A DNA stretch of 21,983 nucleotides from NCBI GenBank assembly GCA_040878225.1, contig JBBDMR010000081.1, forward strand, positions 1 through 21,983. Direction: 5' to 3'. Source of the stretch: MA-ANB-1 sp040878225. GTDB taxonomy: Bacteria > Actinomycetota > Acidimicrobiia > Spongiisociales > ZC4RG35. The notes beneath the pieces are model-generated. The model made no database searches. It was not told the DNA's origin and was given only the letters and a program-made list of their open reading frames with translations. Position numbers and translations under genes: made by a program. The first letter of the stretch is position 1; each line of letters begins with the position of its first letter. This document shows positions 8,215 through 15,592 of this stretch, piece by piece.

Positions 8215-9109
8215 GCCGTATCAGCGATTACCGCAACAGAATGACCCTCACCCAGTTTGCGGAAGATGAGATCGAAATCCTGCTGAGCAGCGGCGAGGCA
8301 GCCGACCCCGAGCTGGCCGACCTTGCATCCTTCGTCAACGCGTTACGCGATCAAAGTATCTTCGAGCCCTCAGCAGCCGAAGTTGACCGTTTAGCCCGTG
8401 GGGCTGCCGCAGTGGCGAGGTCGAAAGCCGCGACGATCCGACCGGGGTCGCCGTCGCGGTCGCGTCGACCGCCAAAATTGTCGCTGCGTGCTATTTCTTC
8501 TGTCGCAATGGCGATGTTTGTCATGGTCGCAGTTTCCAGTTTGGGCCTCGTCGCCAATGCCGCCGTCCCTGGCGACGCCTTGTACGGTCTCGATCTGGCC
8601 ATGGAGAAGGTCGGAATTGGCGCCGGATCGCTGCATGAGAGAGTCTCAGAGGCCCATGTGCTCGCGGAACGGGGCGACCACGACCAAGCCGTGGCCCACC
8701 TCACAGCCTCCATCTCCGAGGCTGGCGATACCGCCATGGGAGGAGACTTCGCAGCTGCGGTGAAAGCTCTAGCCGAGTACATCGAGATCGTTGAAGTGAA
8801 CGGCCCGCAGAGTCCAGGCACACCAGAGATTGGAAACCCAACCAACGAAAACACCGGACCCGGCAACAACAACGCCGGCGGCAACAGCGAAACCNNNNNN
8901 NNNNNNNNNNNNNNNNNNNNNNNNNNNNNNNNNNNNNNNNNNNNNNNNNNNNNNNNNNNNNNNNNNNNNNNNNNNNNNNNNNNNNNNNNNNNNNAACCAA
9001 CGAAAACACCGGACCCGGCAACAACAACGCCGGCGGCAACAGCGAAACCAACGAAAACACCGGACCCGGCAACAACAACGCCGGCGGCAACAGCGAGGGT
9101 GGGAACTAG
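8211..9109 (+). CDS. DUF5667-like one-pass membrane protein, probable sigma regulator, interrupted by assembly gap
   Basis: Seen: a cytoplasmic N-terminal region of about 95 residues, one membrane helix (about 96-118, AISSVAMAMFVMVAVSSLGL), then VPGDALYGLDLAMEKVGIG and RVSEAHVLAERGDHDQAVAHL, which match the DUF5667 pattern of a processed exterior helical domain. It ends in tandem copies of a 17-residue Asn/Gly repeat and GGN-stop. The 100-N placeholder shifts the frame: after it, the repeat peptide lies in the frame that ends at TAG 9107-9109. The apparent continuation to 9377 is an artefact of gap length. Overlap with the sigma gene and the topology suggest an anti-sigma-like role, but no ZAS zinc motif is visible. 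Exact length is unknown because the gap size is not real. Confidence 0.8.
8841..9097 (+). repeat. 51-bp in-frame tandem repeats with assembly gap
   Basis: One complete copy at 8841-8891, the first three bases of another, 100 N (8895-8994), then complete copies at 8996-9046 and 9047-9097. The last differs only in its final base (GAA to GAG). Each encodes TNENTGPGNNNAGGNSE. Frame and period require the missing length to be 47 + 51k bases, so 100 is a placeholder. Because 51 is divisible by 3, copy number can vary without breaking the protein. Confidence 0.95.
8895..8994. other. Assembly gap of 100 N
   Basis: Exactly 100 undetermined bases, a standard placeholder for unknown length. It sits inside the 51-bp tandem repeat, which probably collapsed or broke the assembly. 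Confidence 0.97.
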
Positions 9110-9196
9110 GGCGTCCCCCTGCCGCAAAGAATCGGAACGGCCCTACGGTGTGCCCGACACCCCGGGTGGGGGACAAATCCGACCAATAGAGGTTTC

Positions 9197-10387
9197 ATGC
9201 AACGCCGCACTCTCTCGATCCTGCTTTCACTTGCAGTGCTTTCGGCTTGTACCGCTGAAGTCGCCCCGACAACCACGTCGTCTTCGACAACAACTACACA
9301 GGCGACGACCACAACGACCCAGCCGACCACGACCACAACGGCGCCGTTCGTCGTCGAGGGCGCCGGGGCCGAATTGACCGCGCTCGTCGACACCTTCTAC
9401 ATGTACGTCACTGCCGGGTCCGACACTCCGCCCACAATGCCGGTGGAGCTTCTTGCCTCCATTGCCCCGACACCAGGCGAAGCCCCTGTCACGGCTTCGG
9501 CCACCGGCGCCGTATTCAAGGGTCAGGGAGTCGCCGTAATCGAGGCCGGCAATGACCTCACGCTTGCCGTCGACGATGGCTCGGGGTGGAGGATCGTCGG
9601 CGGGGAGTGGCCGGACTACGGGATTGCCCCTTTCTACGGGGTCGGGCCGCGCATGATCGCAGTAGTGGGCTCAGATGCCCGAACAGGGGAACAGGCCGAT
9701 GAGACTCGCGCCGACAGCATTCACTTCGTAACCCTCGACGGCTCCGGAGCCGGGGCCGTTGTCGGCCTTCCCCGCGACTCGTACGTTCCCGTTCCGGGGC
9801 ACGGCACCCGTAAGATCACGGGCTCGCTAGCCCTGGGCGGCCCGGCCGTGATGATGGAGTCGTTCCGTAACCTCACCGGACTTCCGCTCGAGGGATTTGT
9901 CCTCACCGGATTCAACGGATTCACAAGTCTGATAGATGTCGTCCTCGGCGGGGTTGAGGTCGAGGTGCCGTTTTCGATCAACGACTCGGCAGCCAAGGCA
10001 TCGTTGAGTGCCGGGCTCCAGCTGCTCAACGGCTTTGACGCTCTTGCCTTTGCCCGGGCGAGAAAGACGGTGCCCGGTGGAGATTTCGGACGTTCCCAGC
10101 ACCAGGGTGACATCCTGGTGGCGGCTGCACAGATGGTCCGTGGGCTCGGACCCTCGGCGATTCCGGGCCTGCTCCAGGCGGCAGAGCCCTATTTCATCAC
10201 CGACCTCTCCGCTGAGCAGCTCCTGACGTTCTCTGTGCTCGCGATCAAGGCAAACCTCGAAGAGATTCCCAATTTCGTGGCGGCGGGCACGCCGGGCAGG
10301 GCCGGGGCCGCCAGTGTGGTCTACCTCGCCGACTCGGCGTACGCAACCTTTGACGATCTCCAGGACGGTCGGATAGGGAGCGAGTAG
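9197..10387 (+). CDS. LCP (LytR-CpsA-Psr) family lipoprotein
   Basis: 396 residues. N-terminal signal with lipobox LSAC (Cys18), then a Thr-rich linker (about 26-50), a small domain, and the LCP domain at about 150-325. Seen LCP motifs: MIAVVGSDAR (about 153-162), ADSIHFVTLDG, VGLPRDSYVPVPGHGTRKI (about 190-208), GGVEVEVP, LLNGFDALAFARAR and GGDFGRSQHQGDIL, which include the conserved Arg and Asp residues that bind the polyprenyl-pyrophosphate substrate. LCP enzymes transfer polymers such as arabinogalactan, teichoic acids or capsule from lipid carriers to peptidoglycan outside the membrane. Most are anchored by a transmembrane helix, so a lipid anchor is unusual. AGAGG lies 4 nt before the ATG. 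It follows the sigma/DUF5667 pair and is likely co-transcribed. Confidence 0.88.
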   Translation: MQRRTLSILLSLAVLSACTAEVAPTTTSSSTTTTQATTTTTQPTTTTTAPFVVEGAGAELTALVDTFYMYVTAGSDTPPTMPVELLASIAPTPGEAPVTASATGAVFKGQGVAVIEAGNDLTLAVDDGSGWRIVGGEWPDYGIAPFYGVGPRMIAVVGSDARTGEQADETRADSIHFVTLDGSGAGAVVGLPRDSYVPVPGHGTRKITGSLALGGPAVMMESFRNLTGLPLEGFVLTGFNGFTSLIDVVLGGVEVEVPFSINDSAAKASLSAGLQLLNGFDALAFARARKTVPGGDFGRSQHQGDILVAAAQMVRGLGPSAIPGLLQAAEPYFITDLSAEQLLTFSVLAIKANLEEIPNFVAAGTPGRAGAASVVYLADSAYATFDDLQDGRIGSE

Positions 10388-10424
10388 TGTTCCAACGGTC
10401 AGGGTGCCATCCATGTATTGGGAA

Positions 10425-10452
10425 CGACTCACGGGGGAATGCCAGTGAGTCG
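10425..10452. terminator. Bidirectional terminator-like hairpin
   Basis: A perfect 8-bp inverted repeat, CGACTCAC (10425-10432) and GTGAGTCG (10445-10452), with a 12-nt loop. It lies in the 67-bp gap between the convergent LCP and cyclase-ATPase genes. There is no strong T-run, which is common in high-GC actinobacteria. Confidence 0.55.
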
Positions 10453-10454
10453 CC

Positions 10455-13055
10455 TCAGCCCTCACCGCCGACATCCCGGGCATAGGCAATCGCTTCCTCG
10501 ATCGTGTAGCCGAGACCTTCCTGGTACGCGGCGTGGTCTGCTTCAGACATCTCCCGAAGGAACTCCTGAGCCTCTGGGTACTGATTTATCTCGACCTCAA
10601 CAATCGCCACCCCGGTGTCAGCCTTGATCCGGTGGGCTGCACCCACCAGCCGGCCGGCCCGTGCGGTGTCTCCACGACGGAGGGCCACGAGTGAGAGTGC
10701 GTCAAACACGAGAGCAAGGGCTGAAACATCGGTCGTCCCCGCAAAGACTTCGAGACACCGCTCCAAGTAGGGCGCGGCCTCTTCGGGAAGGTTCTGCTTC
10801 GAGTAGCCGTGTGCGGCCATGAACCACGACCAACCGAGGTCAAACGGAGCATCCAGCGAATCGAATACTTCTACTGCGCGCAGGTTCCACTCGACGCTCT
10901 TGGTCCACTGCTGTCTGAAGACGGCGATTTCACCAAGACCCCAGTAGGCCCGGCCTATCCCAATTCTCCGTCCGATACGTTGACTGATTTCAAGGGACTC
11001 CTCGAGCAGCTTCTCGGCGCCATCCACATCTCCGGAGTACATCAAAGGAAAGCTCATGTTGTAGAGGGCATCGGAGACATCGCCCTCCTCACCGAACTGC
11101 CGGAACAACTCGAGCGCCTCCTGGTAGGGATGGAGAGTCCCTTCCGAGTCTCCCTGCCAGTACATGAGCCCGGCAAGGCCGGTGAGGGCGTTCGCCCGGG
11201 CAAGTCTGTCACCGCCATCCCCGAGACCAAGGGCCTCTTCGGTCCGTCGTCGTCCTTCGACCAGATGGCCTCTGATCTGCCAGAACCGCCACAGGCAACC
11301 GGCAAAGCGAAGGGCGACTGTGATGTCCTTCTGGTGAATCGAATGGTCCATCGCAGCTCGCAGGTTGTCGTGGTCGACCGAGAGACGATCGAGCCAGTAT
11401 CGCTGTCGGGACGTGAGGATCTCGGCGTGGGCCATTTCGGCAAGCCGGAGCAGAACCTCGGCGTGTCTCTCCTGGATCTCAGACTCGATTCCCCTGGCGA
11501 CGAGGGCGGCATATCCGTACTCCCTGATGACGGTGAGCATGCGAAAGCGCGGTGTCCCCGAGGTCTGAATCTGGTGAATCAAGCTGCTCTCGACGAGCGC
11601 GGTGAGGCCGTCAAGAACATCGACACCTCCGCCATCGATGTCGCAGACCGCCTCGGCTTGATCGAGAGAGAACGTGCCGGCAAATACCGATAGCTTCTCG
11701 AACAGGCGACGCTCTGGCTCCTCCAGGAAGTCATAACTCCAACCGATGGCGTTGACCATCGAGCGTTGTCTTTCTGGAAGTTCTGTCGATGAGGAAGCCA
11801 GCAGATGATTGTTCAACCTCTCGAGAATCACCTCAGGCGTGAGGCTTCTCATCCGGGACGCGGCGAGCTCGATCGCGAGAGGTAGCCCGTCGAGGGAGCG
11901 GGTGATGGATGAAACCGTGGCGATGTTCGCATTGGTCAGCTCGAAGTCCGGCCGGACCGCTGAGGCCCGGCTTGCAAAGAGCCTCACGCTGGGAGCCAGG
12001 TCTTCGCCGATTCTGGCATTGTGGTCGGGTACCTCTAGAGAAGGCACGGGGAACTCCTGCTCCCCGGTCACACGCAGAGGAATCCGGGATGTTGCTATCG
12101 CTTTCAGACCGGGCGCCGCGCGGAGGAGCGCCGCGAGGGATGGTGCCCCTTCGAGAAGATGCTCGAAATTGTCGAGGATCAGTAAGACGCTCCGCTCGGC
12201 GAGATAGCGCTGCAGATGCGTCGTAGGATCCACCCCCGCCGCCGTCTCGAGGTCCATTCCCTCGAGGATCTTGCTCGGGATGAGGTCCGGGTCGTGGATG
12301 GTGGCAAGCGGGATGAAATAGGCTCCGTCGTCAAAATCTGCTTCGAGTCTGCGGCCCAACTCGATGGAGAGGCGGGTCTTGCCCGTGCCACCAGGTCCCG
12401 TCAGAGTGACCAGCCGACTGGCCCTCACCATGTTCTCGCCTCTCGCCAACTCCCGTTCACGTCCGACGAACTCGCTCAAGACGTCGGGCAGCTTTGATCT
12501 GGAGACCGCTCCAGCAGGGGGAGGAAAGTCTTCTTCGAGCCCCTGTGCGATCAGCTGATGGAGCATCTCAGCGCGATCGAAGCCCGGCAATCTGTGGCTG
12601 CCCAAATTCCGCAGAGATGATCCGAGAGGGAGGTGGTCGCCCACGGTCTGGGCGGTGGTCGAGGAGACCAGGACCTGTCCGCCATGCGCCGCAGAAGCGA
12701 CCCTTGCTGCCCGGTGAACGTCAACCCCTACATAGTTGGCGGCTCCGAGCACTCCGTTGCCGGTGTGAATACCAATCCGCACCCTGATTCGCCCCCCGTG
12801 TGACCACGTTTCGCTCGCCAGGGCCAACTGAATGTCGATGCCAGCCGCGACTGCCTCGGCCGGGTCCTCGAATACAGCGAAAACCGAGTCGCCTTCCGTT
12901 GCAACTTCCAGTCCATTGCAGCGAGCAAGAACATCGCGGATGATCTCGTAATGGCGTTCCAAGATCCGGCTGTATCCACTATCCCCGACGTTACGGAGAA
13001 CCAATGTCGAGTCCTCGATATCGGTGAACATGAAAGTTACGGTGCCGGTGGGCAA
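10455..13055 (-). CDS. Cyclase-like/NTPase/TPR signalling regulator
   Basis: About 866 residues from TTG 13055. Domain 1 (about 4-170) is class III nucleotidyl cyclase-like: TVTFMFTDIEDS with metal Asp12, and TEGDSVFAVF with metal Asp56. The substrate Lys expected at position 52 is Ala, the Asp in the YxxG region reads ANYVG, and the transition-state Asn is His in VDVHRAAR, with the Arg kept. Activity and substrate are therefore open. Domain 2 is an AAA/NB-ARC-type NTPase: Walker A GPGGTGKT (about 219-226), Walker B VLLILDNFEHLL (about 288-298), then GLPLAIELAASR. The remainder is TPR-like helical repeats. No C-terminal DNA-binding domain is seen. Family members usually begin MPTGTVTF, which supports TTG 13055; GTG 13148 is open but has no Shine-Dalgarno, and see the ATC finding. 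Cytoplasmic. Confidence 0.87.
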   Translation of the reverse strand: MPTGTVTFMFTDIEDSTLVLRNVGDSGYSRILERHYEIIRDVLARCNGLEVATEGDSVFAVFEDPAEAVAAGIDIQLALASETWSHGGRIRVRIGIHTGNGVLGAANYVGVDVHRAARVASAAHGGQVLVSSTTAQTVGDHLPLGSSLRNLGSHRLPGFDRAEMLHQLIAQGLEEDFPPPAGAVSRSKLPDVLSEFVGRERELARGENMVRASRLVTLTGPGGTGKTRLSIELGRRLEADFDDGAYFIPLATIHDPDLIPSKILEGMDLETAAGVDPTTHLQRYLAERSVLLILDNFEHLLEGAPSLAALLRAAPGLKAIATSRIPLRVTGEQEFPVPSLEVPDHNARIGEDLAPSVRLFASRASAVRPDFELTNANIATVSSITRSLDGLPLAIELAASRMRSLTPEVILERLNNHLLASSSTELPERQRSMVNAIGWSYDFLEEPERRLFEKLSVFAGTFSLDQAEAVCDIDGGGVDVLDGLTALVESSLIHQIQTSGTPRFRMLTVIREYGYAALVARGIESEIQERHAEVLLRLAEMAHAEILTSRQRYWLDRLSVDHDNLRAAMDHSIHQKDITVALRFAGCLWRFWQIRGHLVEGRRRTEEALGLGDGGDRLARANALTGLAGLMYWQGDSEGTLHPYQEALELFRQFGEEGDVSDALYNMSFPLMYSGDVDGAEKLLEESLEISQRIGRRIGIGRAYWGLGEIAVFRQQWTKSVEWNLRAVEVFDSLDAPFDLGWSWFMAAHGYSKQNLPEEAAPYLERCLEVFAGTTDVSALALVFDALSLVALRRGDTARAGRLVGAAHRIKADTGVAIVEVEINQYPEAQEFLREMSEADHAAYQEGLGYTIEEAIAYARDVGGEG

Positions 13056-13071
13056 AACCTCGCCGATGTGG

Positions 13072-13079
13072 TCACCTCC
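13072..13079 (-). promoter_or_regulatory. Strong Shine-Dalgarno (GGAGGTGA) of the cyclase-ATPase gene
   Basis: The minus strand reads GGAGGTGACCACATCGGC. The GGAGG core is 7 nt from an in-frame ATC (13067-13065) and 19 nt from the TTG at 13055. It is a near-perfect complement of the 16S tail and shows that translation starts here, not at GTG 13148. Confidence 0.6.
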
Positions 13080-13178
13080 CTCGCCTGTGGCGGGACGGAC
13101 AGATAATTCTCGCTCGCCAAGGCACATTAGGGGCACGAGGGCATTCACGAAGCCCAGAGCGCAAGCGAAAAGAGACGT

Positions 13179-13790
13179 TCAACGGATGACGATCAGCACC
13201 GCCATCAAGAGGACGACGACGTTCCCGAGGACCACCGCACCCACCTGAAAGCTACGAGGAAGCCGGCTCCCGGCGAACGCTCCGATGCCGGCGAGCAACG
13301 TCTGCCACGACAGCGAGGCCAGGAAGGCACCTGCAACAAATAGGATGCCCTGCGCGAAAGTCAGGCCATCTGCAAGGCCGAGACCGAGAACGATCGCGGC
13401 GAAGTAGACCACAGTCATCGGATTGATGATGGTGAGGCCAAGGAACTTCAGATAGGTCCTGAGATACTCGGTGCGGATCCTGGCATCGACAGTTGAAGGA
13501 GCGGGTGCCTTTCGGGCGTTGTACAAGCCCAGGACGGCAATGACCACAAGCGCGGCGGCGCTCACCCAACGAAACGGCTCTCCGATGTCTCCTATAAGGT
13601 CAGCGAGGGCCACTCCGCCGGCAACTGCCACGATCGAGTAGGCGAAATCGGCCGTCGCCGCTCCCGCTCCTGCGCTGAAAGCGCACCGGAAACCACACCG
13701 GATCCCAACTTGAACGATGAGCACGGCGATGGCCCCAACCGGGATGGCGATCCCGAAACCGGCAAGGATGCCGAGCAGGAATGAGTTCAC
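13179..13790 (-). CDS. LysE-family amino acid exporter
   Basis: 203 residues, the normal size of the LysE/RhtB superfamily, with about six hydrophobic helices. Seen: the N-terminal helix FLLGILAGFGIAIPVGAIAV with the family's G-I-x-I-P-V-G signature, the polar loop after helix 1, the middle segment KFLGLTIINPMTVVYFAAIV (the NP motif of the family), and a C-terminal hydrophobic helix ending in VLIVIR. It should sit in the plasma membrane and export an amino acid or related metabolite by proton antiport; the substrate cannot be read from the sequence. GTG start, with GGGGAAGGAG 9 nt upstream. It precedes the cyclase-ATPase gene on the same strand. Its 5' end borders a tRNA-derived scar. Confidence 0.88.
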   Translation of the reverse strand: MNSFLLGILAGFGIAIPVGAIAVLIVQVGIRCGFRCAFSAGAGAATADFAYSIVAVAGGVALADLIGDIGEPFRWVSAAALVVIAVLGLYNARKAPAPSTVDARIRTEYLRTYLKFLGLTIINPMTVVYFAAIVLGLGLADGLTFAQGILFVAGAFLASLSWQTLLAGIGAFAGSRLPRSFQVGAVVLGNVVVLLMAVLIVIR

Positions 13791-13818
13791 AGTTGTCGAC
13801 TCCTTCCCCTATAAATTG

Positions 13819-13876
13819 TGGGCCCGTTAGGACTTGAACCTGCACCAACGGATTATGAGTCCGCTGATTCTAAGCC
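13819..13876 (-). mobile_element. Elongator tRNA-Met 3' fragment, probable att site
   Basis: On the minus strand the sequence runs from the D-loop side through GCGGACTCATAATCCG (anticodon CAT in its loop) and GCAGGTTCAAGTCC (T-arm) to GGGCCCAC. These match the 3' three-quarters of an actinobacterial methionine tRNA, with a base lost before GCAGG and changes after GTCCT. The 5' acceptor half and CCA are absent, so it is not a functional tRNA gene. Integrases commonly recombine in tRNA 3' ends, leaving such copies. Confidence 0.7.
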
Positions 13877-14037
13877 TGTGACCTGGGGAAATGGAGCACA
13901 TCGGCGCCTTTGTGCCGCATCCGTGCCGCATCCGGACCGAACTTGGCTTCGAGACGGTCCGCTAGGTCCTCCAGATCTTCCTCGAAAGGAGTGGTGGACT
14001 TGCCGCTGAATGTCCGTTGGAGCGCCCCTTTCCACGC
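13870..14037 (-). pseudogene. C-terminal remnant of a tyrosine integrase
   Basis: A 55-codon open stretch ending at TAG 13872-13870, within the tRNA fragment. It reads PFEEDLEDLADRLEAKFG and then GADVLHFPR near the end. This resembles the tail of actinobacterial phage-type tyrosine recombinases (…LEDLADRLDA…). The catalytic Arg-His-Arg-Tyr part is gone, and an in-frame stop lies just upstream (14040-14038). The integrase end adjoining a tRNA 3' fragment is the classic layout of an integrated element's att boundary. Family assignment rests on a short stretch. Confidence 0.5.
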
Positions 14038-14174
14038 CTACGACCTCTCCGACCGCAAAGAGTTCGTCGCTCTCAGCATGGATCTGGCGGATCTCGACCA
14101 GCAACCGATCGCATGACACCCGGTAAGCTCGGGGCCAGGAAGGTATCGATCCACCGTATACAGGGGATTCCCTC
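14038..14174. other. Scar region between the two tRNA fragments
   Basis: No intact gene. The minus strand has a short open stretch from ATG 14119 (VEIRQIHAESDELFAVGEVV) that faintly recalls SnoaL/NTF2-like proteins and could be another fragment. The support is too weak to call it a gene. Confidence 0.3.
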
Positions 14175-14217
14175 GTAGCGGGGGCGGAATTTGAACCCGC
14201 GACCTTCGGGTCATGGG
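14175..14217 (-). mobile_element. Initiator tRNA-fMet 3' fragment, probable second att site
   Basis: The minus strand reads CATGACCCGAAGGTCGCG, then GGTTCAAATTCCGCCCCCGC and TAC. This matches the 3' half of bacterial initiator tRNA (anticodon region, variable loop, T-arm, acceptor) with one T-stem change. The 5' half and the CCA end are missing, so it is a remnant. Loss of the 5' half is what an element leaves when it recombines into the 3' end of a tRNA gene. Confidence 0.65.
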
Positions 14218-14249
14218 TTGTTCGTCGGAGTCCGCGGTCCTTGCTAAGC

Positions 14250-15500
14250 CTATTGGTCGGGGTCGACTGCCTCCAGGTTTTGCCCTCGCGTCTCGGGGAG
14301 GCGGAGGGTCAGGGCCGCCGCCAACACCGCTCCCAGCCCCAGTCCGGTGACTGTCTCGGAGAGCCCGATGGTGTCGATGGTGACCGTTCCCACCAACAGC
14401 CCGACGGTCGATCCCAGCATGGCAAGGATCGTTGCGGCGGTCTGGGCGGTGGCCCTCACCGCGGTGGGGAAAAGTTCGGCGCGGTGAGCGCCTCCGGCGG
14501 GGACGAAGGCGAAGGAGCCGAAGCTCGACACAACCACCGACACCGCCAGTTGCCAGGGTTCGGAAAGCCAGTAGAGGCCCATCGCTCCGGCAACGGCGGC
14601 GAGAAGGGCGACGACGGTGGTGAGCCGCCGCCCCCACTTATCCGCCATCCAGCCACCGGCGAAGAACCCCACCCCGCCGATGATGCCTCCGGCCAGTGAG
14701 ATCGCCACCGCTGTCCCAGTGCCCAGCCCGAGATCGTTGACGAGCCGTTCGGTGGCAAAGGCGAGGCCGACGCTGAAGAAGGCGGCCGCGAGGAACCCGA
14801 TCGTGGCGGCCGTCCGGAACCGCCCGGCGAAACGTCCCCGCAACAGTTCGCGGATTGGCGCCCCTGGGTGCTCCGCCTCTCCGGCGAACACGGCGCTCTC
14901 GCCGAGGCGACGGCGGAGGAAAGGAATGGCGGCGAGTCCAACCAGACCGAGGGCGAAGGGCAGGCGCCAGCCGTTCGGGCCCATCTCGGCGAGAGGAAGC
15001 GCCGCCAGCGCCAGCCCGGCGCCGACGCTGCCCGCCGCTCCGTAGACGCTGATCCCGTAAGCGCGTACCGCCGGGCTGATCTGTTCGGCTATCAGCACGA
15101 TGCCCAGACTGGTGACGGCAGCGGTGGCCAGCCGAACCGCAGCCTGGGCGGTGGCGAACTCCCAAGCGGAACCCACCCCGGCGGTGGCCGTTCCAGCGAG
15201 GACGAGCATGAGATAGGCGCCGAGGAAGGGCCGCTTCCTGCCAGACCGATCGCCCCAAAGAGAGAAAACGAGTGCACCGAAGGAGGCGACCCGGGTGAAG
15301 GCCATGACCAGGCTCATCTCCCCTGCGGTCAGACCCAGCGCCACCCGCGTGAACGGGAGTGTGGCAAACGCCTGCGCCTGGACGTAGCCCTGGACCATCC
15401 CCACCACCCACATCAAGCCGGCGATCGCTCGGTCCGAGGAGGAGAAGGGTTGGACCGGGAGGATACGGGCGAAAACGGACCTGAGGAAACGCACAACCAT
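14250..15500 (-). CDS. Major facilitator superfamily transporter
   Basis: 416 residues with about 12 hydrophobic helices in two halves. Seen: the helix 2-3 loop signature WGDRSGRKRPF, its second-half counterpart ADKWGRRLTT, ELFPTAVRATAQ before helix 11, and the C-terminal PETRGQNLEAV, which is shared with sugar- and metabolite-proton porters (SP/MHS groups). It is a plasma-membrane secondary transporter whose substrate cannot be told. It is divergent from the ACP-FAAL-PlsC fusion with 174 bp between starts, so shared regulation is plausible. The downstream end lies only 32 bp from the initiator-tRNA fragment, hinting that it belongs to the accessory segment. The start ATG 15500 has a weak ribosome site; a later start is possible. 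Confidence 0.88.
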   Translation of the reverse strand: MVVRFLRSVFARILPVQPFSSSDRAIAGLMWVVGMVQGYVQAQAFATLPFTRVALGLTAGEMSLVMAFTRVASFGALVFSLWGDRSGRKRPFLGAYLMLVLAGTATAGVGSAWEFATAQAAVRLATAAVTSLGIVLIAEQISPAVRAYGISVYGAAGSVGAGLALAALPLAEMGPNGWRLPFALGLVGLAAIPFLRRRLGESAVFAGEAEHPGAPIRELLRGRFAGRFRTAATIGFLAAAFFSVGLAFATERLVNDLGLGTGTAVAISLAGGIIGGVGFFAGGWMADKWGRRLTTVVALLAAVAGAMGLYWLSEPWQLAVSVVVSSFGSFAFVPAGGAHRAELFPTAVRATAQTAATILAMLGSTVGLLVGTVTIDTIGLSETVTGLGLGAVLAAALTLRLPETRGQNLEAVDPDQ

Positions 15501-15553
15501 AGAGACCCAACGGTAGAGCCACTGTCGACTCGCATGAGGTGAAGGCGGGTCCC

Positions 15554-15579
15554 GGTTGGCAACCAGATATCGACCAACC
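15554..15579. promoter_or_regulatory. Inverted repeat in divergent promoter region
   Basis: GGTTGG (15554-15559) and CCAACC (15574-15579) form a perfect 6-bp inverted repeat with a 14-nt spacer, between the divergent MFS and fusion genes. The arm-to-arm distance is about two helical turns, as in dimeric repressor operators. The regulator is unknown. Confidence 0.4.
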
Positions 15580-15592
15580 CAGGGTCAAACCG

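Noticed and set aside
8841..9097. CRISPR array or other spacer-repeat structure
   Set aside because: The copies are direct and contiguous with no spacers, and they are in frame with a gene, so they are coding tandem repeats.
9110..9377. Apparent continuation of the DUF5667-like protein beyond the repeats into the LCP gene
   Set aside because: It arises only because the 100-N gap changes frame. In the repeat's true frame the protein stops at 9109.
10809..11693. 294-codon plus-strand frame inside the cyclase-ATPase gene
   Set aside because: Shadow of the long minus-strand gene, whose Walker and TPR motifs are clear in its own frame.
13819..13876. Functional tRNA-Met gene
   Set aside because: The 5' acceptor strand and D-stem start are missing and the T-stem is mismatched, so it cannot fold as a whole tRNA.
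14000..14119. Possible SnoaL/NTF2-like fragment (VEIRQIHAESDELFAVGEVV)
   Set aside because: The resemblance is short and weak and no family-defining residue is visible, so it is mentioned only in the scar region.
14038..14637. Minus-strand 199-codon frame containing RRSRVQIPPPL
   Set aside because: That phrase is the well-known false translation of a tRNA T-arm. The rest is the shadow of the MFS gene.
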